From Dastarcus helophoroides (taxonomy: Eukaryota > Arthropoda > Insecta > Coleoptera > Bothrideridae): DNA of 64,000 nt. Shown here one piece after another: positions 46,568-58,831 of the stretch (position 1 is the stretch's first letter; every line of letters begins with the position of its first letter). The stretch is taken from NCBI GenBank assembly GCA_028583605.1, contig CM053331.1:35108783-35172782 (forward strand). The letters run 5' to 3'. Position numbers and translations under genes: made by a program. The notes beneath the pieces are model-generated. The model did no database searches, was not told the origin of the DNA, and worked only from the letters and a program-made list of their open reading frames with translations.

Positions 46568-46950
46568 TTACTTTCGTAATTTACAGAGTGTCCAAAAAGC
46601 ATAAAATATATCAAAGTTGTATTTTTTTAACAGAACGCGGTTTATGAATTCCAACTGTACTTCAGCACACTCACAACGTTGAAACTCAGTATTAAATCGA
46701 AATGTTGTACCTTCCTTAGGTAACTTTCTAGAAGTACTTTCATGGTAGATGCTCGGAGAACCTAATAGGATTGATCTCCCCAAGGGTAAGACTTTTAAGG
46801 CGTACAAGAGAGTCGGAGACAGCAAATTCCTGTGCGGTCCAGCTTGACACGGTGAGGACTTCTTTTTTTTTAAGTTTAATCCACTCGCAAAGAGTAACCC
46901 CATTATGCTTTCAAAGCACTGCGAGTAGGATGCGGAAACAAAGATAGATG
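46568..46950 (-). mobile_element. LINE 3' fragments
   Basis: 46568-46860 repeats in diverged form a part of the adjacent LINE (compare 47515-47640: CAGCTTGAC...CTGTCTCCGACT, AGGATTGATC). 46870-46940 matches the 3' end at 30358-30420 (GCTTTCAAAGCACYGCGAG). Confidence 0.65.
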
Positions 46951-47280
46951 GCTGTTTAAACTAACGATTGGTAAAAGTTGAACTATCGTTAGTTTAGCCC
47001 GACGCGCAAGTAATGAATTGCGTTCGGGTAAACTGAAATGTAAAAGTGTGAAAAGAAACGCACCCGTTCAAGTTGTAAGTTGTAAGTATTTCTCATTTCT
47101 GCATAAAGGCTTCAGCAATAAATACCATACGATAAATCTCATTAATGGGGGGCATTAGTAATTTCTAGGGGCCCATGACTAGCCAGATACGATCCGTATC
47201 CCAAATTAAGAATTTTACGAATTATTTTAACGACTGGGAAAAACCCCGTTCTTGGGAACCAATATCAGCCTCGCCCGAAT
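46951..47280. other. Spacer with short palindrome
   Basis: AAACTAACGAT at about 46955 and ATCGTTAGTTT at about 46984 form an 11-bp inverted pair. No gene. Confidence 0.4.
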
Positions 47281-50165
47281 TACAAGATTTCCGACAATGG
47301 GGTAGGGGTAACGGGTAAATAATTATCGACATGCATTAAAATGTACCTGATCCCATTGCCGTGACAAATCAGGTTCAATGCTCCTAAACAATGGCGATGA
47401 ACCGCCTTCTTAAACATAGGTTGTAATTTTTTGGGAAAATTCCTTTCGATAACAAGTTCCATAACTTGGAAGTTCTAAAGAAAAAAGAGACTCCATAGAC
47501 AGAAGTCCTCACTATGTCAAGCTGGACCGTACAGGAATTTGCTGTCTCCGACTGTCTAGTAAGCCTCAAGAATCTTGCCCTTGGGGGATCAATCCTATTA
47601 ATTCCTGCGAGCATCTTCCATGATAGTACTTGTAGAAAAGAGACAACTCACCAACCATACGCTCGTGCTCTAGTGTTTCGAGAGAATCGGTCAGACTCTC
47701 GTCATCAATTAGGCGAATCGCTCTTCTTTGAATTGAATCCAAGAGAGCTAAAGTGTGTTTTGGGGCTGAACTCCAAACATGAGAACAGTATTGGCTAGTG
47801 TTGGCTAGCTTGAGCTTTGTATAGTGTTAATAGCTGATGAGATGTGAAGTACTTTTTAGTTCTAAAAAGAAAGCCTAGCTTCTGAGAGGGGGATTTGGCA
47901 ATGGCGCGCACATGAACGTCCCAAGAGAAGTTAGTGTTCGAATTCACTCCTAGGATAGATAGATTAGATCCCATCGGGAGGATTTTAACATCCATTAGTA
48001 TGTTTGTTGCATTATCCCTTGATGTTTTCCTAGACAAAACCGCGGCCTGAGTTTTTGAAGCATTAAAGTCGACCAAAATGTTTTTACCCCATTCCAGAAT
48101 AATCTCGAGATCCCGATTAATCGTCTGTATCTGCTGTTCCCTTAGTCGATCAAAAGCAGCGATAGATAATGGTTTGTCGGAGAAAAAGGATGACACAAGG
48201 TTACTTTCATCTGCGTAGCTGTATATAGGATCGAAAGTTGAAGCTAAGAGATCGTTTATGTGTAACAGAAATAGAGTGGGAGACAAAATAGACCTCTGAG
48301 GTACCCCTGCGTTAATCACAAATATCTTGGATGAGATGCCATTGACGACGACATGAAGAGATCTGTCAACGAGAAAATTGGATATCAAATGGCAGGGACC
48401 AGGGGGAAGACCATAAGATGTTAATTTGGCAAAAAGAGATCGGTGCCAGATTCTGCCGAAAACCTTTGAGATATCCAATTCCACAATCCTAGCCTCATCA
48501 TGTTTTTCCATAGCTGAAGTACAGTTATGAGTAACATATGCCAGTAGATCGCCAGTGGAACGTTGTTGTCTAAACCGAATTGCCTGTCGGAGATGACTCT
48601 ATGTTCCTCCAGATATTTGAGAATCTCGATGTTGATAACATTTTCCATCACTTTAGATATAACGGATAACAAAGGTATAGGGCGATGGTTGTTAGTCAGA
48701 TTCCTTTTCCCTTTTTAGGGACAGGCTGCACTCTAGCAGATTTCCAGATGTTAGGGAATACATCTTTGTTTTAAGAGAGTGTGAACAATTTGCTTAGGAT
48801 AGGAGTCAACTCTGGGGCGCACTTCTTAAGAATAATAGCGCGAATGCCATCAAGGCCAGAAGCTTTCGAGGTGTCGCCAGCTCAAAGAGAATCTTCCCGA
48901 TTGTGCGTTGTCTGAAAACAACTTTAGGCATCGAAGTGCCAACCTTAGGAAAAATAGGAGGTTCTGCGTTCCGAGAATCAAGATTCGCATTTTCAGAAAA
49001 CATTAAGGCTAACATATCAGCCTTTTCCTTGGAGGTAGTAGCAATATTGCTATTTTCATCAAGTAAAGGTGGAAAATTTGAAGGTGTAAAATTCTTTCCA
49101 ATCGACTTTGCAAATCATCAAAAGGATCTGAAACCGTTCGGACAATTGATAAGCCTCTGGCGCATTTTACGATCGAAATCACCTGTTGCCTCGTCAATAA
49201 CCTGTTTACAAAAATTTCGTGCATCTACGAATATGGTCCGAGTCTTGACTGAGGGATTATTTCGCCAACGACGATATGCGCGATTTTTGCAGGAGACAGC
49301 TCGAGCACATTTTATACTGAACCAAGATTTACTGAAGGCAGACTTCTTTTGGGAGTGGGGAATTAAGCATTCCATACCAATCAGGATAGTTTCCGTGATG
49401 GATACGGCGACTAAGGAAGATTTATCAGAGTTGAAGCAGACTTCCTGCCATGGGAAAGAAGTCTCTTATTATTCCCAGTTTGCAGAGTTAAAGTGCCAAA
49501 CCCTACGGGACTGCGTCTGAGAAGAAGGTGGTATATGAAGCGAGCGAGAGGCTGCTACAAGCTTGTGATCCCAATTTCCAAGCGGTAATGTCACAGAGAT
49601 TTTATACGAATTTGGTGAATTTGTAAGGAAAAGTTCGAGTAGATCGGGTTGTTGGGTATCTACATCAGGAATTCTTGTGGGTTCCTCAACCAATTGCGAT
49701 AATCCACAAGTGATGGCGAAAGCCTCTGCCACCCTTCCCGCGTCGTCAGTTCGGGAAGAAAACCTTAACTAGAGGATGTTGTGTACGTTGAAGTCACTGA
49801 GAAAGGCAACCTCAGCGTTTGGATAATTCGTCTGTAGGTGATCAAAGGTTACGGAGAGATAAGAGAAGAGTTGTCTGCATGAGGGATCGTTTGGAGACCA
49901 ATAAAGTGAATAAATAAATATTACTTCGCGTTTGAGGCAGATTTTCATGATCAGCAGATTCCAGTGCTTCTTCTCATTGACAGGTCGCTTCGCATAAAGG
50001 CACAAATTCCCTTCCCTCTTGTTTCAAAATTTTGTGTGCAAGTCGTAGTTAGGGCAAAGCAAATGGACTGTATTGATCGATAGGGAGACTTGGGTTTCTG
50101 TCAGAGACAGCGCATAGGACCTTTCATTTTGAAGGTGTTGATGAACCTAGTTTAGATTAGAGTTT
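47280..50165 (-). pseudogene. Decayed non-LTR retrotransposon (Jockey/I-type LINE)
   Basis: Read on the minus strand: an endonuclease C-terminal half (SPNDPSCRQLFSYLSVTFDHLQTNYP, DFNVHN; 50005-49780; then LFLTNSPNSYKISVTLPLGNWDHKL, 49730-49560). Next is a linker (FSIKCARAVSCKNRAYRRW, 49375-49120). Then the reverse transcriptase (LLSVISKVMENVINIEILKYLEEHRVISDRQFG, 48672; LDISKVFGRIWHRSLFAKLTSYGLPPG to SPTLFLLHINDLL, 48511-48250), and a C-terminal RTSKLWNLLSKGIFPKNYN (about 47480). Frameshifts separate these blocks. The catalytic box is YADE rather than YADD and the PQG motif is PQR. Not functional. Confidence 0.85.
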
Positions 50166-50370
50166 AGACCCTGAATGTTACAGAATTTTGAATGAATTTT
50201 TTGAAAGAAACTTGGCCCGTGGTACATTAGAATTTTCCGTCGATTTTAGATTCCCTCGTACACCCTCCACCCGGACATCCGAACGGACTAAGCAAGTAAA
50301 TAAACAATAAAAGACAAAAGAAGCTGTCAACAATGACAGTGACAGTTGTCAATGTAAATATGAACATCTA

Positions 50371-51680
50371 GATATACCGGTTGGGCCAGTACATGATTTC
50401 GGTCTGCTATAACGTGTAAAGAACAAGGAACATATCAAAATTCTGTAAGGAAAGAGAAGGATGGTATGATTTACACTGTTTCAATATGTTGCTCGATAGA
50501 CGCGCTTATCAAATCATGACCACGCATTCAGCTGCAAACTGCACACCTGTCTTGTAGATATTGCATCAGAACCTTATCGGAGCTCGATAAAAGAGTGTCG
50601 TTTTAAATGGAAAATACATCTTTACGTATTAATTGATTCTACAATTATTTTCACACCCTAAAAAGTATGAAAATAATTGCAGATACTTTACGATTTTGTT
50701 TTCTTTAATCAACCGGGTCTGACGAAAAATAAAACAAAAATTCTAAAAGATAAATGAACTCTGTGTAAAAATAATCAGCCGGTGTGATGACAATCTAAAC
50801 TGAAAACTTAAAAAATGATTCAACAAAAAAATGGAAGAAAAAATGCCTATGTAATAAGTGGTTCAAAAATGTTTCTTCCTTGTGTTTCGCAATAACCTAA
50901 TCTGTCGTAAAATTCAGTTCTTACGCGTGCCAACATCTCAGGGGAAATATTATCTAGGACTCCTACAATTCGATCCCGTAAATGGTCTATATTACATGGT
51001 CTTTCTTGTACGTGGGTTAAGAAATGTCCATCGACATCAACTTTTTCACTCATAGACTAATAAAACTCAAGACGTTTGTATCGATCTTCAGGAAATATCT
51101 CTTGGGTTTCAGATACTTTATAACACTTGTACCCATTTCTTTTCAAAATATTTCACACTGTTCGCGATGGCACATTAACTTTTTCTGCGATCTGCTTACT
51201 AGAACAAGATTCATTTGTTTCGACAAATGCAATACAGCTACCTCCTTAGCCATTCTTTCGTCGGATAATGGCCTGTCACCTTCAGGTTGACGCGCTTCCA
51301 AACAACACTTGTTATTACAACTAGTTATGCATCCCGATTTTTCAAATTTGTGGACGATATTTAACACCGTCTTTGCTTCAGGTCGCCCAACGACTTCTTC
51401 AGCGCTCTGGGAGGTTAAATACTACTTAATAATTATCACTTTTTCTTCTGAATTGAATAACAATAATATCGCGAGTTGGCCAATACATCATAATTTCGGT
51501 TAGCTGGACGTGTAAAGACAAATTAATTATTCGAATTCTGCAAGATGGTTAACAGTGGAAATTGTTGGACGATTTAATAAATTTAATAGAGTTTGACCGA
51601 ATCGCTTATCAAATTATGAGAACCCATGCGTCCGCATTTCGAGTTTATATTCGAAATTCCACTCTTTTCTAAAATTATGA
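50371..51680 (-). mobile_element. Mariner/IS630-type transposon remnant with core deletion
   Basis: The minus strand encodes an N-terminal helix-turn-helix region (EAKTVLNIVHKFEKSGCI, SKQMNLVLVSRSQKKL; about 51450-51143). It then runs directly into a C-terminal segment (RDRIVGVLDNISPEMLARVRTEFYDRLGYC; 50990-50849). The D,D,D/E catalytic core is missing. Both flanks carry a diverged ~170-bp direct repeat (50371-50545, 51471-51645: GGCCARTACATSATTTCGGT, RCGTGTAAAGA, CGCTTATCAAATYATGA). Confidence 0.7.
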
Positions 51681-54120
51681 CCTTAAAATGTAGACTTTTT
51701 TTGCAATCTCATTTTTTTTTCTTAAAATGTCAAGACAATCATTTTAATTTCAAATTTTAATTTTCATTTAAAGAAATGATTTAATTCAAAAATCTAACTT
51801 ATTTTTGAAAGTTTCGACTTAAAATTCGGAAATTCGAATTGAAAATCGAAATTTCAGAAACCATTCTTAACGAATTTCAAAAACAGGATTAAAAGTTTGA
51901 ATTTAATGTAAAAAATTAATAAATAAAATTTAAAGTAACTAATTAGGAATTTTATAAGAAAGTAAAAGTGTCTTAAAGAATTTGAAATTTATTCTCAAAA
52001 TATTAAAATTATAATAGTTTTAACTCTAAATCTCTGGTTTTTTATTTTTATAAGATTTAAAATTTTTCCAAAATTTGATTTTTCCAGAAACTTTCTTATC
52101 AAAGTTTTAAATTTTTAAAGTAATCTTTTCTCATATTTGTCACAATTTTAAAATTGCAACAACATTGAAATGTTGAGTTTAAAAATTGAAAAAAATTCGT
52201 CTTTAAAGTCGAAAATTCATAATTCATTTTTAATTTAATGTTCAAATTTCGAGAAAAAAAGAAGAATTTCCAAAAAAAGTTCACAATTTCCCCCCCCAAA
52301 AAATGTCTAAATGTTGAGTGTTTTCTTGATTGAAATGTAATATTTTTGTTTTGTTTTTAATTTGGAGTTTGGATTTTAAGAAATGAAAAGTTTTAATTTT
52401 TACTTCCAAATTCAACCTTTTTTTTTCTAGAAATTCGAATTAAAGGTCAAAATTTTAAGTCAAAAAATAAAAATCTTAAATTTAAATAACTTATGAAATT
52501 TCAGAAAAAACTCGTAATGTCAAGAATATTTATGTTTTCAAAAAGTATGCTTTATCGAAAATTACACTTTTTTTTTTGTTAAAATTTTCAGTCTAAACTC
52601 AAATTTCTAAACTCCAGAAATTTGTTTAAACATTTCTGATTTTTCAACGAATTGTGTATTTTTCTCAGATTTTTTCTTTTTTTACAAAATAATCCCTTTA
52701 TAAATTCAAAATTGTAGGAATAGCAACCAAAGTTTGTATTTAACTTCGATAAATATGTTTTAAAATCTGAAATTTAGACCTCAAAGTTCAAAGAAAAAAG
52801 TAAAGTATACAACATTATTCGACTAATGTTGCTTAATTTTAATTATTTTCTTCGAAGTTTTATCTTTTCTGGAAATTTACAGTTTTTCATTTTGAGAAAA
52901 AAGTCGGAATTTCTGGATTTAAATATCGACACATAAACAATTGCCGCTGATATTAACAATTAAAGATTTGAAAAAAACAGTCCAGTTTTTCGCAATTATT
53001 TCAAAAACATAGCAAGTAAAATTCTTTTTTATTATGTTATTAAATATTAATTCAAAATTTTACAAATTGACCAAATCATCTAAACGTGTAAAAGAAAAAA
53101 AATTCTGTTGGGAAAAATGGTTTTATTGATTTTACATAAAGTTTTAGATTTTTCGTTTAGATTCCAAGTAGAATAATAATTATTAAATTAGAGTTGCTAA
53201 TATGTTTTTTCCTTCACTGAGGTTTTATGGCAACTATACTTAATATGATTATAATTTTGCGATATTTATAATTGTTATAATCAATCTGGTAATTATTAAT
53301 TCTTCAAACCATGAAAAACTTTAAAAAATTAAATTTCTTAATAGTTTAGATAGTATATTTAATATTTAAATTATAATGTTATGACAGTTAAAAACATTGC
53401 CAAAAAAAAACAAGTTTTCATATTAGTATACAACTTAATCTTGCCATAAGATCTCCACAAAAGGAATTTAGTTAGTAGCTTTTGTTTAACAATTAACTAA
53501 TTACCAGACTTCGAATTTAAACATCTTTAGAAACCTTATTAATTAAGAACAGGCCTATTTTATGTAAAATTAATGAAAACACTTTTTTTTGGCCGATAGC
53601 TTCAATTTTATTCCAATGCGAAACATTTTTAAAATATTTTTTTAAATGTTTTACTTTTTTGTCGAGTTTCATCCAAACATTTTGCTAAAAATTCCTTTTT
53701 TTTTGCTGGAAGTTATTTCCTAAATTCTGAGTATTAAGTTTATACTTTTTTATTATCTTCAAGAAAACTAAATTTATACGCTAGTTTGTCTTTTTGGGGA
53801 GATTTTTCCTTTATTTTTAAAATTTTACTAAATTTTTTTTCGCAAAATTCCAAGTGCTTATTTTAAATTTTTACTTTTTCTCTTAAATTGTTGGCATAAA
53901 CTCAAAACTTCGTTTTTTTTCAAGAGATTTTAAAATTTTTTTTGAAGTTCTACTTTTTTTGTGTGTTAACTGAAAAAACTAAAAACTTCGGTTTTTTCCG
54001 CGAATTTTTGACTAACATTTTCGGATTACTGTCACAATTTAAGGAACAATATGAAATATTTAAGTTTAAAAGTTCGGAAAATTCGATTTTGAAGTATTTT
54101 TAATTTGGATTAAATTCCCG
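51681..54120. other. AT-rich intergenic sequence
   Basis: Only T- and A-rich AAATTTCGA-type filler and mononucleotide runs; no gene or bounded element recognised. Confidence 0.45.
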
Positions 54121-54518
54121 AGTACATGCCTATTGCCGCCTCCTCGATAGTGCCGCCCGTATGTGTTGTATGCTCCTTACACCCGCGACGGACGGGTTAC
54201 TAGAGGATGATTTATTTAATGCAGATTCGGTCCAGTTGTAAGTCCATGTAGAAATAATGCCAATCGGTGCCAGGTGACATGTGCGCTGCACATGTACCCT
54301 TATCATTCTCCCAATTGTTGAATCTAAGTAGTGCTAAAGCGATTTATCCTGGTCATAATGAAGGAGATACACATAAATGAATTACCATGTGGCATCTCTG
54401 CCGATTTAGTTTCTTTTTCGGTCTTGCCTCATATCAGAAGTTTGCTTTGTCGTTCTCATTGGCAAGCAGACCGAAATAGTGTACTGGCCGATGCTGTATA
54501 GCGAAATTCTATATAAGG
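54120..54518. other. GC-richer unidentified block
   Basis: Clearly less AT-rich than its neighbours (GCCGCCTCCTCGATAGTGCC, CCGCGACGGACGGG). It ends where repeat R3 begins. I see no long open frame or structural RNA. It may be the tail of a retroelement or other imported repeat. Confidence 0.4.
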
Positions 54519-54936
54519 TTTTTTTTCAATTTATTTAACATTTCTTCGGCCCAGTTTGGAAATATTTAAATTTTTATGGTTTGTTGACAATTTTTTAAAC
54601 AGTTTTTGAAATGCGACTACACGATATTTAAATTTATTAAAAACGTCACTTCATGACAGTTCACAAATTAAGAAGTTATTTTACATAGAATGGGAATAAT
54701 GAAAAATAGGAGACCAAAAATTAGGTATGGAAAAAAAAATGTTTTTTTTTGATAAATTATCAAAATATAAAATACATAAAAAAGTTGTAGCACTGGACAT
54801 CGATGTTTCGCTCTCATTTGAGCTCGTCAGCAGTGCATAACATGGAAAGGGAACAATGAGGAAGAAATACTTAAAAATAAAAATTTTTTAAAAAAACATA
54901 ATATTTCCGGTCAATAAGGGTCTATCATGAAGAATA
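54519..54936 (-). mobile_element. Hammerhead-bearing repeat R3
   Basis: Inverted relative to R1 and R2, shorter (418 bp, interior deleted), flanked by ATTCTATATAAGG (54506-54518) and ATTCTAGATAAGG (54937-54949), a 13-bp duplication with one change. The tail CATAATATTTCCGGTCAATA is at the right. Confidence 0.8.
54790..54836 (-). ncRNA. Hammerhead ribozyme motif, R3 copy
   Basis: On the minus strand identical over all 47 positions to the R1 and R2 motifs, although the surrounding element is rearranged. Confidence 0.85.
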
Positions 54937-55366
54937 ATTCTAGATAAGGTGCCAACCGTCTTTTTTGTGCTCTATGTTGGTAATTGTACTTTCAGATATA
55001 ACAAAATTTGTCATGGTGGGAGTAAAAAGTTTCCAACCTCTGTGAAGTCGAAATTATCGGGAATCAAATTAAAAAATCAGAAAAACAAGATTTTTAAGAA
55101 TTATATTACAATTTCTAAAAAAAATATTAAACTTTCTAAAAAATATTCCAAATTTACAAAAGAAGGTCCAATATTCCAAGAGGGAAATTGGAAAAGTTTG
55201 AAATTTTCAATAAATCATATTGAAAATAAGAACCTAACCTTTCTCAAAAACTCGAGAAATGTTCAAAATTCAAAAAAAGTCCAATTTTGAGACAGAAAAA
55301 TCGCAATTTTCAAAAACATTGTTCTCAAAATTTAAAATTCAGTAAAGATGTTGAATTTCCAAGATA

Positions 55367-57191
55367 CCGGGTGTTTTTTTTAGTTGGGAGGTTACCTTTA
55401 TATGGAGTATCACTTATTATAAAGGCAAACTGATTTTGTCGATGGGGCTAATCGGAACTTAACTATCTTTTAAAAATATTTTCAACTTCCTCCCACAACC
55501 GGTTATACCGGAAGTAGACATCAACTTTCTTATTTTAAATAGCAACCCCTAAATTTTATATTTTATTTAGATTTTACGTAAAAAAATAAGGTGAGTTAAT
55601 GTATACATGTTTATTGCTACCTTTGATAGTTTTAAAGATATTTCAATTTTTCGAAAAAAAATGACAGAAAAGAGGGTTATTTTGACTCTTTGTATCTTTT
55701 TTATTATTTGCAGTAAAAACATGAAATTTGAGTTGAAGTCACGGAATATTATAAAGACTATAATAACGTAATAAGATTTTACATTTATTATACAGGGTGA
55801 TGGAAATTTTATATTCTTTGCTTTTTTGTTTTATTCAAAAATACTCTGTTTTTTTAAATAGGAACTATATGTTTTTTAATCATTTTTGGATTCTTCACAT
55901 AAAAAGAAAAAAAAAATCATATTACTTTTTTTTTAAATCTTGTGCCGTTACAGGGGTATTTTACATAAATCTCAAAATAAAAAAATCAAACATGTCTTTT
56001 TTGTTCAAGTAGGAAATTAACTGTAGACAATAAAAGCTTAAAGAATTAATCATAATAAGTAATAGGAAAAAAAATAATTGACAAAAAATTTACACTAAAA
56101 ACAACAAGGACGTTCTTCTGTTTCAATCCATTTAAAGTCATATTTTAAGATTTTGAATTGAATAACGTTTTTAAGCACATCCGATTGTTCCTAGCAATAT
56201 GCTCGCCATGCAGTAGTCGTAAAAAAAATCACTAAAAAATTTCCATTTCGATTTTCATTATAAAATTTACAATTCCTGAGTTCTAATCTAACACCATAAC
56301 AGTTAAAGGACGAATTTTCTTGAACATTTGTTGTTGATTTTCATTACTCCAAGAATGAGAAGTCTGTTTAACAAAACCATTTTTACGAAACTTACATTTG
56401 TGGCTCACTAAACATTTTTCAATAAGTATTCTAACAATTAGTAAAAAACTTATTCGTCTTGTACGGTTATCTTTCAAATGTTATTTAGCCTAAAATTTTT
56501 AGGCCTTGTGGTTATGTTTTATTTTTGAAAATTTTGTTTTCTACCAAGTTGCTACTAGAGAAAAAAAAGATATATTTTTCTTTTGTATTTTAAATTATAC
56601 CTCTGTAACGGTGCAGAATTTTTAAAAATTAGTCATATATCTTTTTTCTTCTTTTTATGTGAAGAATCCAAAAATGATTAAAAAACATATAGTTCCCATT
56701 TAAAAAAACAGAGTATTTTTGAATAAAACAAAAACAGCAAAGATTATAAAATTTCCATCACCCTGTATAATAAATTTAAAATCTGATTACGTTATTATAG
56801 TCTTTATAATATTCCGTAATTTCAACCCAAATTTCATGTTTTTACTGCAAATAATAAAAAAGATACAAAGAGTCAAAATAACCCTCTTTTCTGTCATTTT
56901 TTTTCGAAAAATTGAAATATCTTTAAAACTATCAGAGGTAGCAATAAACATGTATACATAAACTCACCTTATTTTTTTACGTAAAATCTAAATAAAATAT
57001 AAAATTTGGGGGTTGCTATTTAAAATAAGAAAGTTGATGTCTACTTCAGGTATAAGCGGTAGTGGGGGGAAGTTGAAAATATTTTTAGAAGATAGTTTAG
57101 CTCCAATTAGCCCCATCGACAAAATCAGTTTGCCTTTATAATAAGTAGTACTCCAGATAAAGGTAACCTCCCAACTAAAAAAAACACCCGG
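55367..57191. mobile_element. Foldback element F2 (1825 bp, ~600-bp inverted arms)
   Basis: Ends CCGGGTGTTTTTTTTAGTTG in inverted orientation, flanked by TA (55365-55366, 57192-57193), as for Tc1/mariner-type elements. Arms (about 55367-55970 and 56580-57191) match closely along their length. The ~600-bp centre holds a minus frame (56283-56477) containing SHSWSNENQQQ, faintly like a mariner-type transposase segment. Confidence 0.85.
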
Positions 57192-57193
57192 TA

Positions 57194-58560
57194 TATTTTT
57201 CTTGCAGTCCCCAAAAATATTTTTCGCAAAATTTTTACTAATATTTCGATCCAATTTAGAAAGAAAAGTGAACATTTTCAGAACCATAAAACCATTTAAA
57301 CTAAAATTCGTAATTTATTGAAAAAGGCAAAAATTCAAGAAAATGCCAAAATTTTGAAATAATTAAACCATTTTTGAAAAAGTCCAAAAAGTAGGATTTC
57401 GAAAATAAAATCGAAATTTCGAAAAAGACAAATATTGAGGAACAGACAAAATATAGGAAAAAGACGATTTTAGAAAATTTTTAAATTTTAGAAAAAAAAG
57501 CGAATTTACCAGTAAAAAGAAAAAAAATTATAGAAATATGAAATATCGAATATTGAGATAAAAATCAAGACTTTCTGAAAAAGGCAAACTTTAGGAAACC
57601 AGTCAAGATTTTTAAAAAATTCAGCATCTGAAAAATGAACATTTTTAGCTGAATAAATGTTCAGAAAAATATCGGAATTTGGAAAAAAAGCGAAATTTCT
57701 AGAAAACTTTGAAATGAACAAGACATTGTGCAAAGAAAGTCGAATTTAAAAAAAAGTCGAATTAAAAAAATAAAACCCCAAGATAAAGACGATATTGTGA
57801 AAGAAATTTTACAAAAGAGTCTAAATTTTGAGAAAAAGCATTTAATCTTAGTGAAATTTCGAAATTTCCCAGACAGAGCAGATTTTATCGAAATTCATAA
57901 AAGGAGCAAATTTTACGAAAAAAAATCGAATGTTTATTTTCTTTGGACTCCTAGAGTCAGTGCCCTACTTTGGCTCAATGGGCGTCAGAAAATGTCAAAT
58001 ATTGCGATAGCACATCGAAATTTTGAGAAACTTCCAGAAATTTTGATAACAAAAAGGGTTGAGCTTTACAAAGGAATTTTTGTCCTTTTACAAAAATTTT
58101 AATTTCCAAAAAAATACCTTCTTGTCAGAAGATTAACCAAATTTCTAGGAAAAGGCAAATTTTAATAAACAAACTGAAATTTTCAGAATCAAAAAAAGTC
58201 GAGATTTTCAGAAAAATTCGAATTTCGAGAAATGACGAAAGTACAGGAGAAAAAAACGAGAAACTTTTAAATTAGAAATTTTGACAGTCATGTTTGATAA
58301 AAGAAGTCGAATCTTATGAATAAATGCGAAATTTTAATGAAAAAGACAAATTTTGTAAAAAAAATATACGAAATTTTAGAAAAAGGTCGAACTTTCGAAA
58401 AAATGTTTCAAGCAAAGGATAATTTCTGAAGAATTAGAAAGTCCCCCAATTGAATACATATGAATTTTCAGTTTGCTGCATGAACCGGGGGGTGCAAGCG
58501 CCCTAGCATTCATATTTTTCTCACATGAGGCCCTTGTAATTGGCCCGCTGTAAAAAAAGG
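57194..58560. other. TE-derived A-rich filler, related to hAT2
   Basis: AAATTTCGA-type sequence continuing that left of F2. Phrases near 57955-58020 and 58480-58505 (GGGGGGTGCAAGCGCCCTA) match the right part of hAT2 (about 18960-19530). Probably a decayed relative of hAT2 split by F2. Confidence 0.5.
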
Positions 58561-58569
58561 TTGCTCATC

Positions 58570-58831
58570 CTTGTTCTAGACGCATTTTTCACACACAAGT
58601 GCAGGTTATAGAAGATAAATTTTAGAAAAGGAATATCTTTCGAATAATTTTATCATTTTACCCACACATTTGTAATCATTTAGAAATTAAATTAAAATAA
58701 ATAAGCAACATGTTTCAGGTGACCTGCGTTACAATAGCAGGCAAAACTTGAATGGGACTGGGTGGGTCATAAAAGTAGTTTTAGCAGAAGGATCGCAGTC
58801 TCCCCGAAAAAAAATCCTGGTTACTTGCCTG
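58570..58831 (-). mobile_element. Terminal fragment of element X (copy 3)
   Basis: Inverted relative to copy 2 and ending AAAAAATCCTGGTTACTTGCCTG. The outer end abuts exactly the third cathepsin promoter copy. Confidence 0.7.

Noticed and set aside
47514..49520. + strand frames of 94 and 205 codons.
   Set aside because: Antisense of the LINE reverse transcriptase and linker; no independent motif.
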